Assembly: GCA_035235625.1 (NCBI GenBank)
Contig: CP141146.1
Coordinates: forward strand, 23,864,501-23,928,500
Length of the DNA: 64,000 nucleotides
Source of the DNA: Saururus chinensis
Lineage: Eukaryota; Streptophyta; Magnoliopsida; Piperales; Saururaceae
Direction: 5' to 3'
Shown: positions 23,506 through 36,102 of the stretch, piece after piece
Numbering within the stretch: the first letter of the stretch is position 1
Layout of the letters: each line of letters starts with the position of its first letter
The notes under the pieces: model-generated
What the model was told of the DNA's origin: nothing
What the model saw: the letters and a program-made list of their open reading frames with translations, nothing else
Databases searched by the model: none
Translations under genes and position numbers: made by a program

Positions 23506-24002
23506 GCGCCCCTTGGAGAAACAGAAACACAAGCAATAAGCAATAGGAAGAAAAATCCACCAAAACAGAATTTAATCCGAAAACGCACGAAGCAGGACCC
23601 AACATCCAAACTCGAAAAAACAGATTAGTAAATGATCCAAAATGTGTATGCAATATACTGCTGCAGATACAAACCAAACACAAATTAATCACAACAGAAC
23701 AGACAATTCAAAACATGCAATTAAATCCATAAATGGAATGATGAAAACAGAAGTATCTAGATTTGAAGCCTGCCCAAATTTATCCCTAAATTCGAAGCAC
23801 CCAATTCTCTTGGAGCAAGAAAGTGATAAACAAGGAGCAGAAGACAAAGATCCCCGATTTCAATACAAAAACTTCCAAACGATACAGATGATTCCCAAAC
23901 AGCACATGAAAAACCCCCAAAACCGAAACTCACATCAGGTAGAAACCAAAAATAGATCTATAACAAAGAAAACCTATATCAGAACTTTAACCAAAATCTC
24001 AC

Positions 24003-24280
24003 CTTTCAACCACCAAGAGCTCAGATTTCAGAGGCTGAGAAAGAAATCGGTAGCAATCAATTTCAGGGAATAGTGAAGACAGTGAGAAGAGAGGGACAAG
24101 GGAGATGAGGAAAGGGAAAGCGGGGAGGCCGAAGGGAAGGAGAGGCCAAGGTTGGAAGAGTGAACAAAGGCTGTTGCGGCTGGGATCGGGAGAGGAGAGG
24201 AGGGGAGGGGAGATGAGATAAAAGAGGAGCGGAGATGGGACGAAGGTCGGGGTTGAGTTTTCAAAGGCATTAAGTGAATG
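24003..24280 (-). other. Probable 5' exon of a minus-strand transcript (noncoding leader)
   Basis: On the minus strand this is a C/T-rich leader (many cctct and tcccc runs), the composition of plant 5' UTRs. It ends ggttgaaag|gtgag at 24003/24002, a strong splice donor. With the acceptor at about 23512 it would define an intron of about 490 bp and put the foldback at 23400-23505 in the second exon. The upstream side (24290-24440) is AT-rich with MITE-like sequence. No obvious TATA box was found. The start position is a guess. Confidence 0.45.
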
Positions 24281-24450
24281 AAATACATATGACGATCTAA
24301 TCCATAATTTGAACGCACCTCTGATTTAACGACTGATTCAGTGACTGAATTCAGTCCTAAACAAATGCACTGAAAAGCTACTTAAAAGTTACTTTTGAAT
24401 AACTTATTTAGATTTAGGTCTGAATTAGACCAAACAAATGGAGCCTAAGC

Positions 24451-24799
24451 GGTCGTTTGGGTACTGAATTAATTTAGTAGCGAATTAATTTAAAAAATGC
24501 ACTGCTGAATATTAATTATGTTTAGGAAGAGAATTTGTTAAAATAAATTAAGATGTCAGGTCAAACCCAATTTTAAAACTTGAAACTAATATAACTCTCT
24601 CTCTTGAACTTGGATATGCATGTTCTTGGTACCATTACCCTTCTAAATTCAAGCTCTTCTAAGGTGATTCAGTGATTCAGGCCGATTTAGGCTTGAAGCA
24701 TCCTAAATCTAACTTCAACACAAACATGATTCTAATAATTCAGTATTGAATTGAGCCTGAATCGACTGAATTTTTCACAGATTCAGTACCCAAACAGCC
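24451..24799. mobile_element. hAT-like MITE
   Basis: 349 bp with terminal inverted repeats GGTCGTTTGGGTACTGAATT (left) and GGCTGTTTGGGTACTGAATC (right, reversed). Flanks are cctaagcg and cctaaata, sharing the first five bases, so an eight-base duplication is possible but imperfect. No coding capacity. The start GG-TTTGGG is typical of plant hAT-type MITEs. A related fragment with cctaaacaaatgc and gattcagtgactgaattcag lies at 24320-24440. Confidence 0.75.
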
Positions 24800-25204
24800 C
24801 CTAAATAACATACTTGGGAGCCACAAACTTTGAAAGATGGAGTCTTTCTGTCTGAAGAGTGGATTTCATACTCAGCTTGCCAGGTTTTATTCATGTTGCG
24901 CACTTGAGTAGAAACAATATGCTCAAAAAATTGTTTAGTAATTGGTTGGCTGCAGATTCAGCTTCTTGTTTTTTTTCTGTTTGATTTGCTTATGGCTTCT
25001 GGTCGTTCATTTTGTTTGGGGTGCTATAAATTTTAGTGTTTTAAATTCTGTGATTTAAAGTATGAATGCAATGGTCCATAATTGTTGTATGGATTATATG
25101 TAATTGTTCATATTACGAGTGTGTCCATCCAAGTTAATGGATGGCATTCACTACTCTGTTTAATGGAGGGCCAACAGAGCATTCACTGCTCTGTCTTGTG
25201 CTGA
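24800..25204. other. Unassigned AT-rich DNA
   Basis: Nothing recognised. An imperfect repeat of gcattcact.ctctgt occurs at 25145-25200. Confidence 0.4.
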
Positions 25205-27559
25205 CATGGATTGAAGACAACGGTCCGGTTCAACATTTAATTTCCGGATTGGTCTAATAAAACCAGACCGGTCTAATAAAGCGGAATTACATATTTGGAA
25301 CTCATTTACTAAGATAAAAACTATATAAAAATTTAAGAAAATTATGGAAGAACCTTAGAGTCTTAATGAACGTCCCTACAAGTTTTTAGGTCAACCAAAA
25401 ATCTGCATAATAGTGAGAAATTACGAGTTTACGCTCAATAGTGAATTTTATCTTGCCTACTAACTGATCACTGTTTAGGGGGAAATATTGATGCTTAAAA
25501 TTTAACAATTTTATAGTATTATTATGATTCTCTTAGGAAATTATACTTAAAGTTTCATATCCAATGGGCTTATCAATAAATTATGAAAATTCTGAGAGTA
25601 CCCTTAGGTTTGAACCAATCTAATTATTTATATGATTTTTGGTTCAACGCCCAAATAAGTAACCCTGGTTATTGACTACCTATAAGCATGCTTAGGAATC
25701 ATTGACTCTGATAGATGAGTATTAGGAGGCTTTAAAGAATGTGATTGATTGAAATACCCTTATGTGTAGATCGACCCGCATTCATGTAAATGAAATTAAT
25801 GGGTCAAAGTGATATATAAACCTTTTGAGAGGTTAACGACTTGCCCGAGAGTAAAGTGGACCTTATCCAATGTTAAAAAATTACCTTAATGCCCTTAGGT
25901 GCATTATAATTAATTTTTAAAGAGATTTAATAAGCTAACCTAAGGAGGGTTAGGCACGTGAGCTTGAACAATCTAATATCATTATTGAATTTGGTTATTG
26001 ATATTATGATCTGCTTCGACCTGTGTGGTTCAGATTGTTTATGTTGATTATTGTTAGTCATTCAGCCTAGATTTGATTTGTTATCAAGCTGAATGTTGCT
26101 AGTTACTTTAGCCTAATTCGTTATGTTAGTTTGCTGATTTGATTAGTTTGTTTCAACCACAATCAAATTTATGGTTGTGTGGATTTGATCAGTTTATCTG
26201 AGCATAAATTCTGATTCGTAGTCTTGTTGATAGGCTTACATGTCTCAGTCTAAAATCAGCATGTTAACATGCCGATTGTGTAAGTTTGTTGCATGCATGA
26301 TATGCTGTGAATAGTCTTTAATCCCTTTGCCTTACGTGGCTGCATCATATCACATGCTGAGTCAAAGTTTAAGCTCACGGTAATAGCTATGGCAGATATT
26401 TAGGCCAATGTGGCCTTGGCACCTTTGGGACTTTGGCTCCGAGCTCTTTGAGCATTCGCGCGCACCCAGGTTTTGAGCATCATGGAAGGCTCATCTACCT
26501 CCGGCCAGTGTGTCCATGAGCACAGCTGGCACCTACATCTCTAGGCCCATGGCTGATCCAAGTGGATCTCTAATGATGCTAGGATTTTTGTTAGCATACA
26601 ATTACTCCTTTGAGCAGGAGTTGGTATTTTCAGGTAACAATTAGTGCATTGTTTCTTGAACGGTGTCCATTGTTTTGTGCATTGTGATGGTCTTCATTGG
26701 TTAAAGATCAGCCCATGTTTTTGAGTTATGTTATATTAAGTGCTCTGTATATTACTTTACATGTGTCACTGTATATTGATGTTCTGCATGTTGGAGTCCT
26801 ATATTTGGAGATTTCTCAATGAGAAAGTTGCCTATGAGTGAATACAAATTTGTTAGTATTAATTATTAAACAAAGGTTATGAGATAATTAATAACATTGT
26901 TTGATATTGCTTGTTAATTAGACAAGTGGAACTATTAAAGGACTTGCATAAAATGTAAGTTGCTTTAAAATACTTAAGCATTGCATGTGTGATGCTATGC
27001 TTCTTAGTATAGTGTAGTTTTAGGCAGAACTACGTCCAAATCTGATCTTGTTGGAAACATTGATGATGTTGTCTGATGACTACGTAGGCAACTAACATCA
27101 GGTGATGTTGGCTCGATTTGAAAAATATTAATAAAATATTTTATCCTTTGGAAGCTCTTCTCTTGAAGGCAGAGAGATTCCATTGTTGTTGTTGTGGTTG
27201 TTTGGTTGGTGGCAGATTCTCAAGGTGACGACAAGTGAGACCAAGACAGGCAAGCATAAGAAGAAGTTTATGTATTTCTGCAACTCTGATACATAAGTGT
27301 TTCTTTGGTGTAAGAGTTAAGTTAGTTATTTATTTTAAGACGGTTGACGAACTTATACTTAGATGGATGAGTTGTTCTTATTGAATTTTAAGATGTGTAA
27401 TAGTATCATATGATTTGATATTCGTATTTGTGAACCCCAATTATCATGACCTGGATATTTAATCGAATAGTTTGTTTTGTATTTAAGAAAAAAATAAAAT
27501 TTCTCGTGACTACCGTTTATGCGATTTTAGAAAGGCTTTTAAAAATCCGGGTCATGACA
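25205..27559 (-). mobile_element. Chromovirus-type LTR, truncated, minus orientation (family A)
   Basis: In minus sense it starts TGTCATGACCCGGATTTT (plus end at 27559), a start common to LTRs of plant Ty3-gypsy chromoviruses. Its whole length matches 28569-30730 in reverse complement, for example gatgttgtctgatgactacg near 27066 against 29080-29100, and the recurring accccaattatcatgacctgg near 27434 against 28675-28700. No coding region. It lacks the LTR 3' part that the other copy has (30731-31933), so it is truncated on its left. Confidence 0.75.
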
Positions 27560-28110
27560 CTCCCTCCCCCTCTCTTCTAGCTCTCTCTCTTCCCTCTCTC
27601 CTCTTTCTGAAATCTATCTTTGTCTCTTCCACGCGTGTCAATGTAAGCCCCGACTTTGAGGATAGGAGGGGAGAGAGTAGGGGAATTTAATTTAATTTTT
27701 TTAAAATTTTAATTATATATTCTATTTTAAAAATAATAAAGAAATAAAAAAAATATATTAGCGACGCATAGGAATAAGCATCGCTAATACCTAATACCTA
27801 GTGTATTAGCGAGCAAATACTTATGCATTGCTAATATATTTTTATTTCTAAAATATTATATTTAATAAAAAATCTAAAAAAACTAAAATTAAATTCCTCT
27901 CTCTCCCTCTCACTTCTCTCTTTTCTCTATCTCCTCTCTCCCTCTCCCTCTCCCTCTCCCCTCTCTCTTCTAGCTATCTCTCCTCTCTCTCTTCCCTCTC
28001 TCCTCTTTCTAATCTTTCTCTCTTCCATGCACGTCAATGTGATCCCAATCTCTGAGGATAAGAAGGGAGAGAGTAGGGAAATTTTAATTTTATTTGTTTA
28101 GGTTTTTGAA
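27560..28110. mobile_element. CACTA-family fragment with pyrimidine tracts
   Basis: At 27757-27840 it carries tattagcgacgcatagg and its inverted partner gcatcgctaatacc, the motif that fills the CACTA element at 47136-52087. On both sides are C/T-rich tracts (27560-27620 and 27895-28025). Two direct copies of a block containing ttccctctctcctctttct, cacgtcaatgt, gaggata and gggagagagtaggg occur at about 27585-27690 and 27985-28080. No terminus was found. Confidence 0.6.
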
Positions 28111-28212
28111 TTAGACATTGTGGAGACTATCTATCGAGGGGAAAGAAAATGAAGAGGTCCGGTGATTGCTTCTTAAGATTATGCCACCAAGTACCATTGG
28201 AATAACTCATGT

Positions 28213-28568
28213 TGTAATGTCCCTCATTTTTCTAGGATTTTCTATAGTTTTTTTGCCATTTTTTTGATCATTTTCAGTAAGAAAATGTTACGCTTCAGTG
28301 TATGTGTATTTACGTATTTTAACATGATGTTATACCTATAGAGTTGGGTGTGGGATTTAGTCGCAGGCCACGTGCCTGAATGAGTGCTTTCGGCATGAAA
28401 AAGAGAAAAGAAAAGGAGAAAGAAAATGGAAGAGAGAAGAGATAGGAGAAAAAAAAAACTAATGGAACAGAAGGATTGGGTGAGCCCGATCCCATTCCAA
28501 AAAAACCTAGAAGCACAGAAGACCCCCTCCAGCTTCTCTTTCTCGAGCCGCCGGTGGGCCACAGGGAC
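28213..28568 (+). mobile_element. LTR 5' fragment of a second gypsy family (family B)
   Basis: Begins TGTAATGTCCCTCATTTT, a typical start of Tekay/Del-type LTRs. It is cut at 28568 by the start of the family A LTR. Its continuation may be the GC-rich sequence right of 31933. The assignment is by its start sequence only. Confidence 0.45.
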
Positions 28569-31500
28569 TATCACGACCCGGATTTTCAAACCCCTTTTTA
28601 AATAAAGGACACACGATAAATCATGATTAATTTTTTTCTTATTTGTTAAACACAAAACAAATTATCCGATTAAATATCCAGGTCATGATAACTGGGGTTC
28701 ACAAATACGAATATCAAAACATATGATATTATTAAATGATTCAAATTCTATAAATAGTAGGTTATTCCTCTAAGTACAAGTCTGTTATCTGTCCGAAAAT
28801 AAATAACCAAGTAAAGTTCGCTCTCACGCCAAAATCACAATTACTTACACAATTGCAAAAGCAAGAGACTAGGTCCCACTAGTGCAATGTCGTCCTCAAA
28901 CGCCCACCCACATCCTGATCTCGCAATGTCCCCATCTAAAGAACATGCAAGCAAACAAGACCAAACAGGCAACAAAACATCTCCTCCCCTTGGAGGAGCG
29001 TTCAAAAGAACAAGAGTAAAATTTAATATTTTTTGGATCTGGCCAACATCACCCGATGTTAGTTGCCTAAATACTCATCAGACAACATCTCCAATGTGTC
29101 TAACAAGATTGGATCCAGACGTAGTTCTGCCTAATACTACACTATACTAAGAAGCATAGCATCACACATGCAATGCTTAAGTATTTTAAAGCAACCTACA
29201 TTTTATGCAAGTCCTTTAATCGTTCCACTTGTTCTAATTAAACAAGCAATATCAATCAATGTTATTAATTATCTCTAGAACCATTGTTCGATAATTAATA
29301 TCCCCGTCTAATCCCAATGACAAACAGACTCATCAAATGTCAACCTAAGTGACAAATGATAACTCACCATAGACCACCCTCAAAGGTAAATCTATGACGA
29401 AACACCTTGGAAACCAACAGGAAGTACCATCACCCCTCCTAGCCCTTGAAGGACCTGACCGGAGTGGAAGGGCATGGCCCACAACTGCACCTGAACAAAA
29501 GTGGCGGGAAAAGCCAACAAAGCAAGAATGTCAGCTAATCCAAATGCGTGTACACTAAAAGATCCTCAATAGATCGAAAGTGAGCTTGGCTCATGCACAA
29601 CTCCCTCCAATGGGGAGGTGCAACTACACGGTCAAATCAGCGGCTCCTCAAAAGAGCTAAAACTCAGTTAAACATTCTGAACCCTATCTTGCTCATCATT
29701 AAGCCAGGATTTTGAATAACTATCCCAAACCCTATTAGTCCCTTCTAGACTAGGGTTTAAAATTTGAAACCGCCATCGGTTCATCAACCAAGGCAAATAG
29801 TCAGGTCAAAGGCTTTGTTTATTCTATGAATTAGTCTCAAACTCCTCATAGGTATATTAGTCCTTATCTTGATTAGGTGTTCTCGCCCAATCCAAAGCTA
29901 CCCACCCCATCAATTAATCTTTCAATAATCAGTTGATGATAAGTTACTATCACAACACTAATAGCATATATCGAAACAATAAACAACATAAACATTCAGA
30001 ACCACACAGGTCCAAGCATATCATAATATCAATAGTGAAATTCAATAGCGATATTAGAATTATTCGAGCTCACGCACCCTAACCCTCCTTGGGTTAACTG
30101 ATCAAGTTTTTATAAAAATAGTTCATAATGCACATAAGGGCATTAAATTAATTATCCAACATTGGATAAGGTCCTCTCTGCTCCCAGGCAAGTCATTAGC
30201 CTCTCAAAAGGTTTTAGTATCACTTTGGCCCATTGATAACATCCACGCGAATGAGGACCGGTATATTCATATGGGTATTTCTATTTTTTTGTTCACCTGA
30301 ATCTCAATGGGTCCAAAACTAATCTCAGGGTTACACCTGGACGTTATGAACCCGAGGTAATTTTTCTTGCCGTTTAATGGGGTCGTAATCCCCTTGAACC
30401 GACACCGGTTCAATTAACTATCTTACCTTAACCCTAGGTGTATAACAGTCAATTATCTAATTACAGGGATTTTCCCCTAGCTTATGGATGGGTCCAAATT
30501 TAGGATACTCATTCAAATCTCACTTAGATTTTTCTCAATTTTTAAATCCATACGTAGGCCCATGAACTGGAGCTCCGAAGTCTGATTACTAATCATTATG
30601 CTACGCGTCAACTCACAAGGGTAAATTGTTCATTTAAAGCTTTTGGGATTTTTTCCCTATCTGAAACTTACTCGGGACCCTTGAAATACTTCTTTGGGTA
30701 CTAGGTAATTTTTTTGAATTTTCTTTCAGTCTTCAAGCTAGTGAACCGAAACCGGTTCTACAATACTTTTTGGTTTTTTTTTATGCCAGACCGAACCGGG
30801 TCAGACCCATTCGGGTCCGGTCCTAGCCAAAGCGGTTTGGGTCAGCGCCCAACAACCCGTGATGTGCGGGTCATCTCCCTCATGTCCGGCCAGAGGCTGG
30901 AAAGCCTCTGGTGGTGGTGGCGGCTGCCCTGGCGGGGCAAGGTTGGGCCTCACCAGATCGCCGCCTGACGGCGATTTCGGTGGGCCTGGACTCACCACCG
31001 CCCAACGGCCAAAGATCTCCTTTTTTTCTATGCGGCGGCTTTTGATGCCGCCACATCTAGTGCTAGCGCAGCCTAGGCCGGCTCGGCCAGGGCCTCCGCC
31101 ACCTGGGCCAGAGCGGCCAGGGCCAGAAAGGCCAAAGCCAGCCAATGCCAGCAAGGCAATTTTTTTTTTTAAACACAGGCCCGCACGGCGGCGGTGGAGC
31201 CTGCCGCCTGCATGTCACCTTCGGTCGCATTTGCCCAGCGATCGGGGTTTCTGGCTAGAAGGGGACCGGCCGGGTAGTGGCCTGTCGGCAACCGTCCGTT
31301 CCGTTTTGAGAAAAAATGATGCAGAATTATACTGCAGAGCAGAACTGTTCTTCTAATTACGAAAATAGTATATAAATATGCAATAAACTACTGTAATTGC
31401 AGAACTCATACATAAATCACAGAACTCATTATTAATACGATTAATCTAAATTTATAAAATATCTACTAACCTTTGTCAATCTACAATGGTCCAAGCTTTT

Positions 31501-31933
31501 CCATAGCCTCCCACCTTCTCTCCTTCCTTCCGCCAAAAAAGACCTCTTAATTGTGCCCTGAAAAGTCTTTTTATAACAATGAGGATTAGGGTTCCTAATC
31601 CCCCTATAAGTTGGTCCCAATTGCCTCTCAAAATAAATTTTGGAATTATAATCAACCGAGCTCACAAACGACTTAAACGGCCCAATTGCACGTTAAAATC
31701 AGGTAAATAGGCCCTATACGATATGTTCAATTTTGAATAGTCATATCTCCCTCATCCGAACTCCTATTTGAGCGATCTTAGTGGCATTTCGAAGCTCTTT
31801 CTGTCTACTTTCTAACCTTTCAGCTACAATTCTAACTTGGTAGGTCGTTATTTTACTGAGAAAGGCGAAGGGTCAAACAACCTAATTTCTACGTATTTGA
31901 TTTTCAAAACCTAGGAAAATTAGGGATATTACA
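28569..31933 (+). mobile_element. Long chromovirus-type LTR, plus orientation (family A)
   Basis: About 3365 bp, from TATCACGACCCGGATTTT (TG changed to TA) to TTAGGGATATTACA, the common end of these LTRs. It is the inverted counterpart of 25205-27559. The part 30780-31330 is GC-rich, and 31740-31900 (atatctccctcatccgaact and following) is the kind of sequence seen near the LTR 3' end in this group. It is not followed by a tRNA primer-binding site, so this is a solo LTR. Flanking five-base sequences (gggac and aggcc) do not match well. Confidence 0.7.
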
Positions 31934-33898
31934 AGGCCACCACCGCCGGCTTATCCTCGGTGGTGCGAAAGCAGGGGGCCACCGCCCCAGCCCCCACAGC
32001 CGCTTGACCCTATTCTCTGATCTCTCTCCCCTCTGTCTTTCTTGTGCTATGGCAGCACCACCGGTGGCCGGTGGGCTCTGTTCAGCTTTCGTCTGGCCAG
32101 CCACGGGCCGACGATAGTAGGTATGCCACCCCTGGAGAGCCTTTCCAACTCCCCCGCTCTGACCTATCCCCGGTCAGCCCCTCTCTCCCTCTCTGTTTTG
32201 ATTTTTGGCCCCGCCGCAAGTAGCCAGTGGTGGCCGGAAGGCCATTGTGGGTTCCGCCCCATCCTGGTGATGGCCAGGGCTAGCCCTACCTGGCTCAGCT
32301 CCGCCTTCTTTGACTTTATCCGCTTCCTTCCCTTCTGATCCCCTATTTTTTGGTCTCTGGTCGTTTTGGACATCGCGACTACTGCTACCAACCAGACACT
32401 AGACTTGACCGACCGAACCTTTGTCCGTCTTCTCCCCAGCATGGCAACGATGGTGGATGCTTCCACCCAGCCTGGTTCAGCTGTCGTCCCCTCTATTCCG
32501 TTGGTACCGGATCCGTCTCTCACTCGGTTGATGTGCTTGTCCAGAAAAACCAAGCCTTTGCCCTCACTGTGTTTTGATTCTTCGATGAGCTGTCGAAAAT
32601 TGTCGTCTGCCATTTGGCTCCGCCTTGAATCGGCGATGATGACATGGCTACTCCGACCTAGACCCACTGGCCCTGTCTGCCCCCATCTTAGCAGCCACCT
32701 GGAATGGGCCGCTTTCCCCTCTGCTCGTTTCCTAGTTTGTGCAGCGTGAACCAGTCGAAGGAGGATTGTTCCGCTATAGCTGTGGGCCATTTTTGGCTAG
32801 CCTTGTTATAGTGACGGCCCCTCCAACCCTTGGCTAGTCCTACCCCTCTTCCCTCGACCGTGCAAGATGCACTGTCGCCCGCACCATCAGTTTTGGGTGT
32901 GGGTGGCGATCAGCGATGTCATTGCTTCGGTCGGCCACCACATCGTTGCCTTAGCTCTGTTGCCCTTGTGGGCCTAAAGCCACCTCCGGATCCACTGATG
33001 GCTCATCTCCTCCTCGAGTGACTCTCTTTGCCATGTGTGCATGTGGGTGTGCGTGCAGTTTAGGGTTTAGGTGCCACTTTTACTTCGCCTGACCATCGGA
33101 TGGCTCCGTGACCATTTATGTTGACTACCAAAGCCCTCCTCCACCTCTCCTCTATCCTTGAGCATCGCCCCATGCCCTCCGCCCTTATGCGGGCCCTTGT
33201 GGACGTGAAATCAACACCATTGGGTGTTGTCTGTAGTTGATTTCGATGTCTTGCGACCGGCTGAGAGGAGTACTTCTTAACCACCGACCTACCTTTAGTA
33301 AGTACACCTCAACTTCCAGTTGCACCCACCACTCATTGGCATGACCTTTCACCCGGCCACCCCTAGCATGCTGCCGTGGATCGTGGATTTTGTTGTGTTG
33401 ACTTCTTATACCCATTTGGCCATGATTACTTCTAGCACTTCCTTTACCCTCAAGACAGTAGCTCTCTCAACTTGGCAATGCTTTTGGCTGCCAACTCTGC
33501 CTTCGATGCCGCCACTGTCATGTGCTCACCATCAAACATCATGGATTACGAGGTAGGGGAGCTTTGAACTCGTAATTTCATGATAACACGTTTTGAATAA
33601 GCAGCAGCATGCTAGGATTGTATGATTCAATGTTTTGGATGTTAAATCATGATGTGTTTGCATGATGTAAGAGGATAAATTATGCCATGTTGAAATGCAT
33701 ATGACATGCGCGCGAGCTCTAAGTATGGTTGATGTATGTGTGTGCTAGTGATAGCTAGCGAGTATATTGGTAAGCTACGTATGTGGAATATGTATGTGCT
33801 AGTGATGGCTAGCGAGTATGTTGGTATGGAATGGTGTGTATGAAAGTATGTGTAATGGACATACGTATGTGTGATGGCTATACACCTATGTGATGGAT

Positions 33899-33912
33899 AT
33901 GTGTATGTGTGT

Positions 33913-33943
<31 letters not shown>

Positions 33944-33944
33944 T
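33899..33944. repeat. (GT)n microsatellite with a poly-G run
   Basis: gtgtatgtgtgtgtgt... followed by about 18 G. Simple repeat. Confidence 0.95.
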
Positions 33945-34736
33945 AGAAGTATGGGCGATGAACGGTTAGAGGTGACAAAGGGTTTGGTATGCAATTCGAT
34001 GTGGATATGCAAGCATATGACGAAAGACGACGAATATAAGCTTGACGGGCGAGGATTGGAGTGGATTGGTTTGGACCAAAGAGTATGTTAGGGATTGTCA
34101 AACAGTAAGAGTGTTGTTTAATTGTACAAGCATAGCATACAGATTATTTAACTAAAAAATAATTATAATAAGTTAGGTATGAGGGTGATAACTGGGGTTG
34201 GCTCTGAGGAACTTAGTTTGATGACTTCTGAGTAAGATGTTTTGGCCATAAAGTGGATGGTGGAGATTATATGAATATGTAAGGATTTGATGTACGGTGA
34301 GTTATGATCATGAGATAGACAGGTTAAGTGAAGTCTGCTACCCTGACAAACTAGGGTTTCAGATTGGGCTCAGCTTCGGTTTGATCAGTGAAGCACGGTA
34401 TGTTTGAGAGTTGTGATGGCATAATTGTACTGCATAAGTACTTACTTTATTCAAATTTGAATTATAAGAAAAGCTAATGATAGCTTTGTGACTTTTAGAC
34501 GTGAGGATTTGATAGATTAAGTTCTGTGTTTGAGCTAGCCGATAATGAGTCAGTTGAGCATTTCTCATGTCTTGCCATGATGTTCATCCTACGGGATGTT
34601 ATCTGTGTGCTATATTGAGCCCCAGGCGTCTGATGCTTTGTTGAGAATGATGTATGTTTTCGAGTTGGTCCGTGTGCTGTATTAAGCACAAATGTTTGAT
34701 GCTCTATAGAGAGTGTTGTATGATTCTACAGAAGAC

Positions 34737-34850
34737 TGGCACTGTATGATTTCTGCCAAAGAGTGGCATTGTATGATTCTGCCCAAGAGTGGTATTGTAT
34801 GATTCTGCCCAAGAGTGGTATTGTATGATTTCTACCCAAGGGTGGCACTG
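34737..34850. repeat. ~32-bp tandem repeat, about 4 copies
   Basis: Units of the form tgtatgattctgcccaagag followed by tggtat or tggcac, starting near 34744, 34770, 34797 and 34826. The middle two are identical. Confidence 0.85.
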
Positions 34851-35099
34851 ACACTATAAGACCCCTAAAGTGTGGGAAATTGTATGACCCCTAATGTGTT
34901 GGTGTTTATGTTTGCATCCTCAGGTAAGCAGTATCATGAAACTGGTCTTATTTGTCTGATCCTGTGCCCCATGAGCATTGGTGTGTCTTGCCTTCAGAAA
35001 AGTCCATGTCGTCTAGTCACTCCCTAGAGGTTAAGGTGATGCCGTAGTGGCATTCCTTTCAATTTCGACGCTGGAGCTTATTAGTTGTAATAATCTTCA

Positions 35100-35400
35100 A
35101 TGATCGATAGTATGTGTATGACTGTACGAGTGAGTATGTATGCTTTTGAGTAAGTGTAAGTTTCTGAGCAAGACTATAAGAGTATGATTCTAAGCAAGAC
35201 TGTAAGAGTATGATTCTGAGCAATACTGTAAGTGTATTTTTATGAGTAAGACTGTATGAGTAAAGTCGTACGAGTAAGACTGTATGAGTAAGGTTGTACG
35301 AGAATGTGTAAGATTGTATGAGTAAGGTCATAAAAGTAAGTGTAAGTTGCACAAGTATGCATATGATTATATGAATAAGTTGGTAAGACACTGATTAAGA
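35100..35400. repeat. Short interspersed gagtaag / gtacgag repeats
   Basis: Many near-copies of gtatgagtaag, gtacgagtaag and taagactgta. They are the opposite-strand equivalent of 2390-2620 in copy 1, so this is a feature of that repeat family. Confidence 0.7.
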
Positions 35401-36102
35401 GTGTAAGTGTGAGCTTGGTTTGATGGTATGTATTTGACAGAATTATATGCATATGTGCACGATTATTATATGCCTGCCTACATCATGTTTGAGTTGCATG
35501 AATGCATCTATGTATGGCTTACAGAGTTTACTGTTTAGAACTCCCCTACTGGGTATTTTCCTACTAAGTATAAAAATACTCATTACCCTATTTTTTAGCT
35601 TCATTGTTCGGGAGGCTCTTGTAGGTTTGTGATGGAGAGCTCTTGGAGATTGATGCTCGTTTTCGCGGTGGATTGATTCCCTTTAACTCAGGTATATCCT
35701 TAACTCACTATGAATATTATTTTGTGCCACGATTTGATGTATTAGGTGAAATAAGAATTAAGGTATTTATGCTTTCTGGACTTGTAATTTGGATTAGATT
35801 GTGGACTTTTATGGGACTTGCACTTAGGGATGTCAGGGAGAGATTTGTATTTAAAGTATATGATCATAGCAATTTACTTCCTACGCTTGTTTTTGAGTAG
35901 CACCTGAGGATGTTTGTTTTTGTAGTAAGATGTATGAATGAGTAAAAATTTGAATGGGAAAAACTAATGGGGTATGTTTTAAATTATAAAACTATTTTTA
36001 CAGGTTTCGTATTCATAATTTTTCCTAATTTACAACCGTTATATTGCAAATTTTTTTGTTAATTTTAAATAAAATGTGATAAAAAATCTTGGGCGTTAGA
36101 CA

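Larger units (their letters stand above)
31934..36102 (-). mobile_element. Old LTR-like retroelement copy (copy 2)
   Basis: In minus sense it begins TGTCTAACGCCCAAGATTT at 36102 and matches copy 1 (1766-5150) in stretches, for instance gattacgaggtaggggagc at 33543 against the reverse of 3360-3385. GC-rich from 31934 to 33560, then AT-rich. No Gag or polymerase domain was found in any frame. The left limit is set by the end of the family A LTR and is uncertain. Some of 31934-33000 could instead belong to family B. Confidence 0.5.

Noticed and set aside
30801..31356. Gly/Pro-rich frames of up to 165 residues on both strands
   Set aside because: They lie in the GC-rich part of a family A LTR, open on both strands and without domains.
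32164..32790. 208-residue minus-strand frame
   Set aside because: In the GC-rich end of an LTR-like repeat; no recognised motif, and opposing frames of similar length exist.
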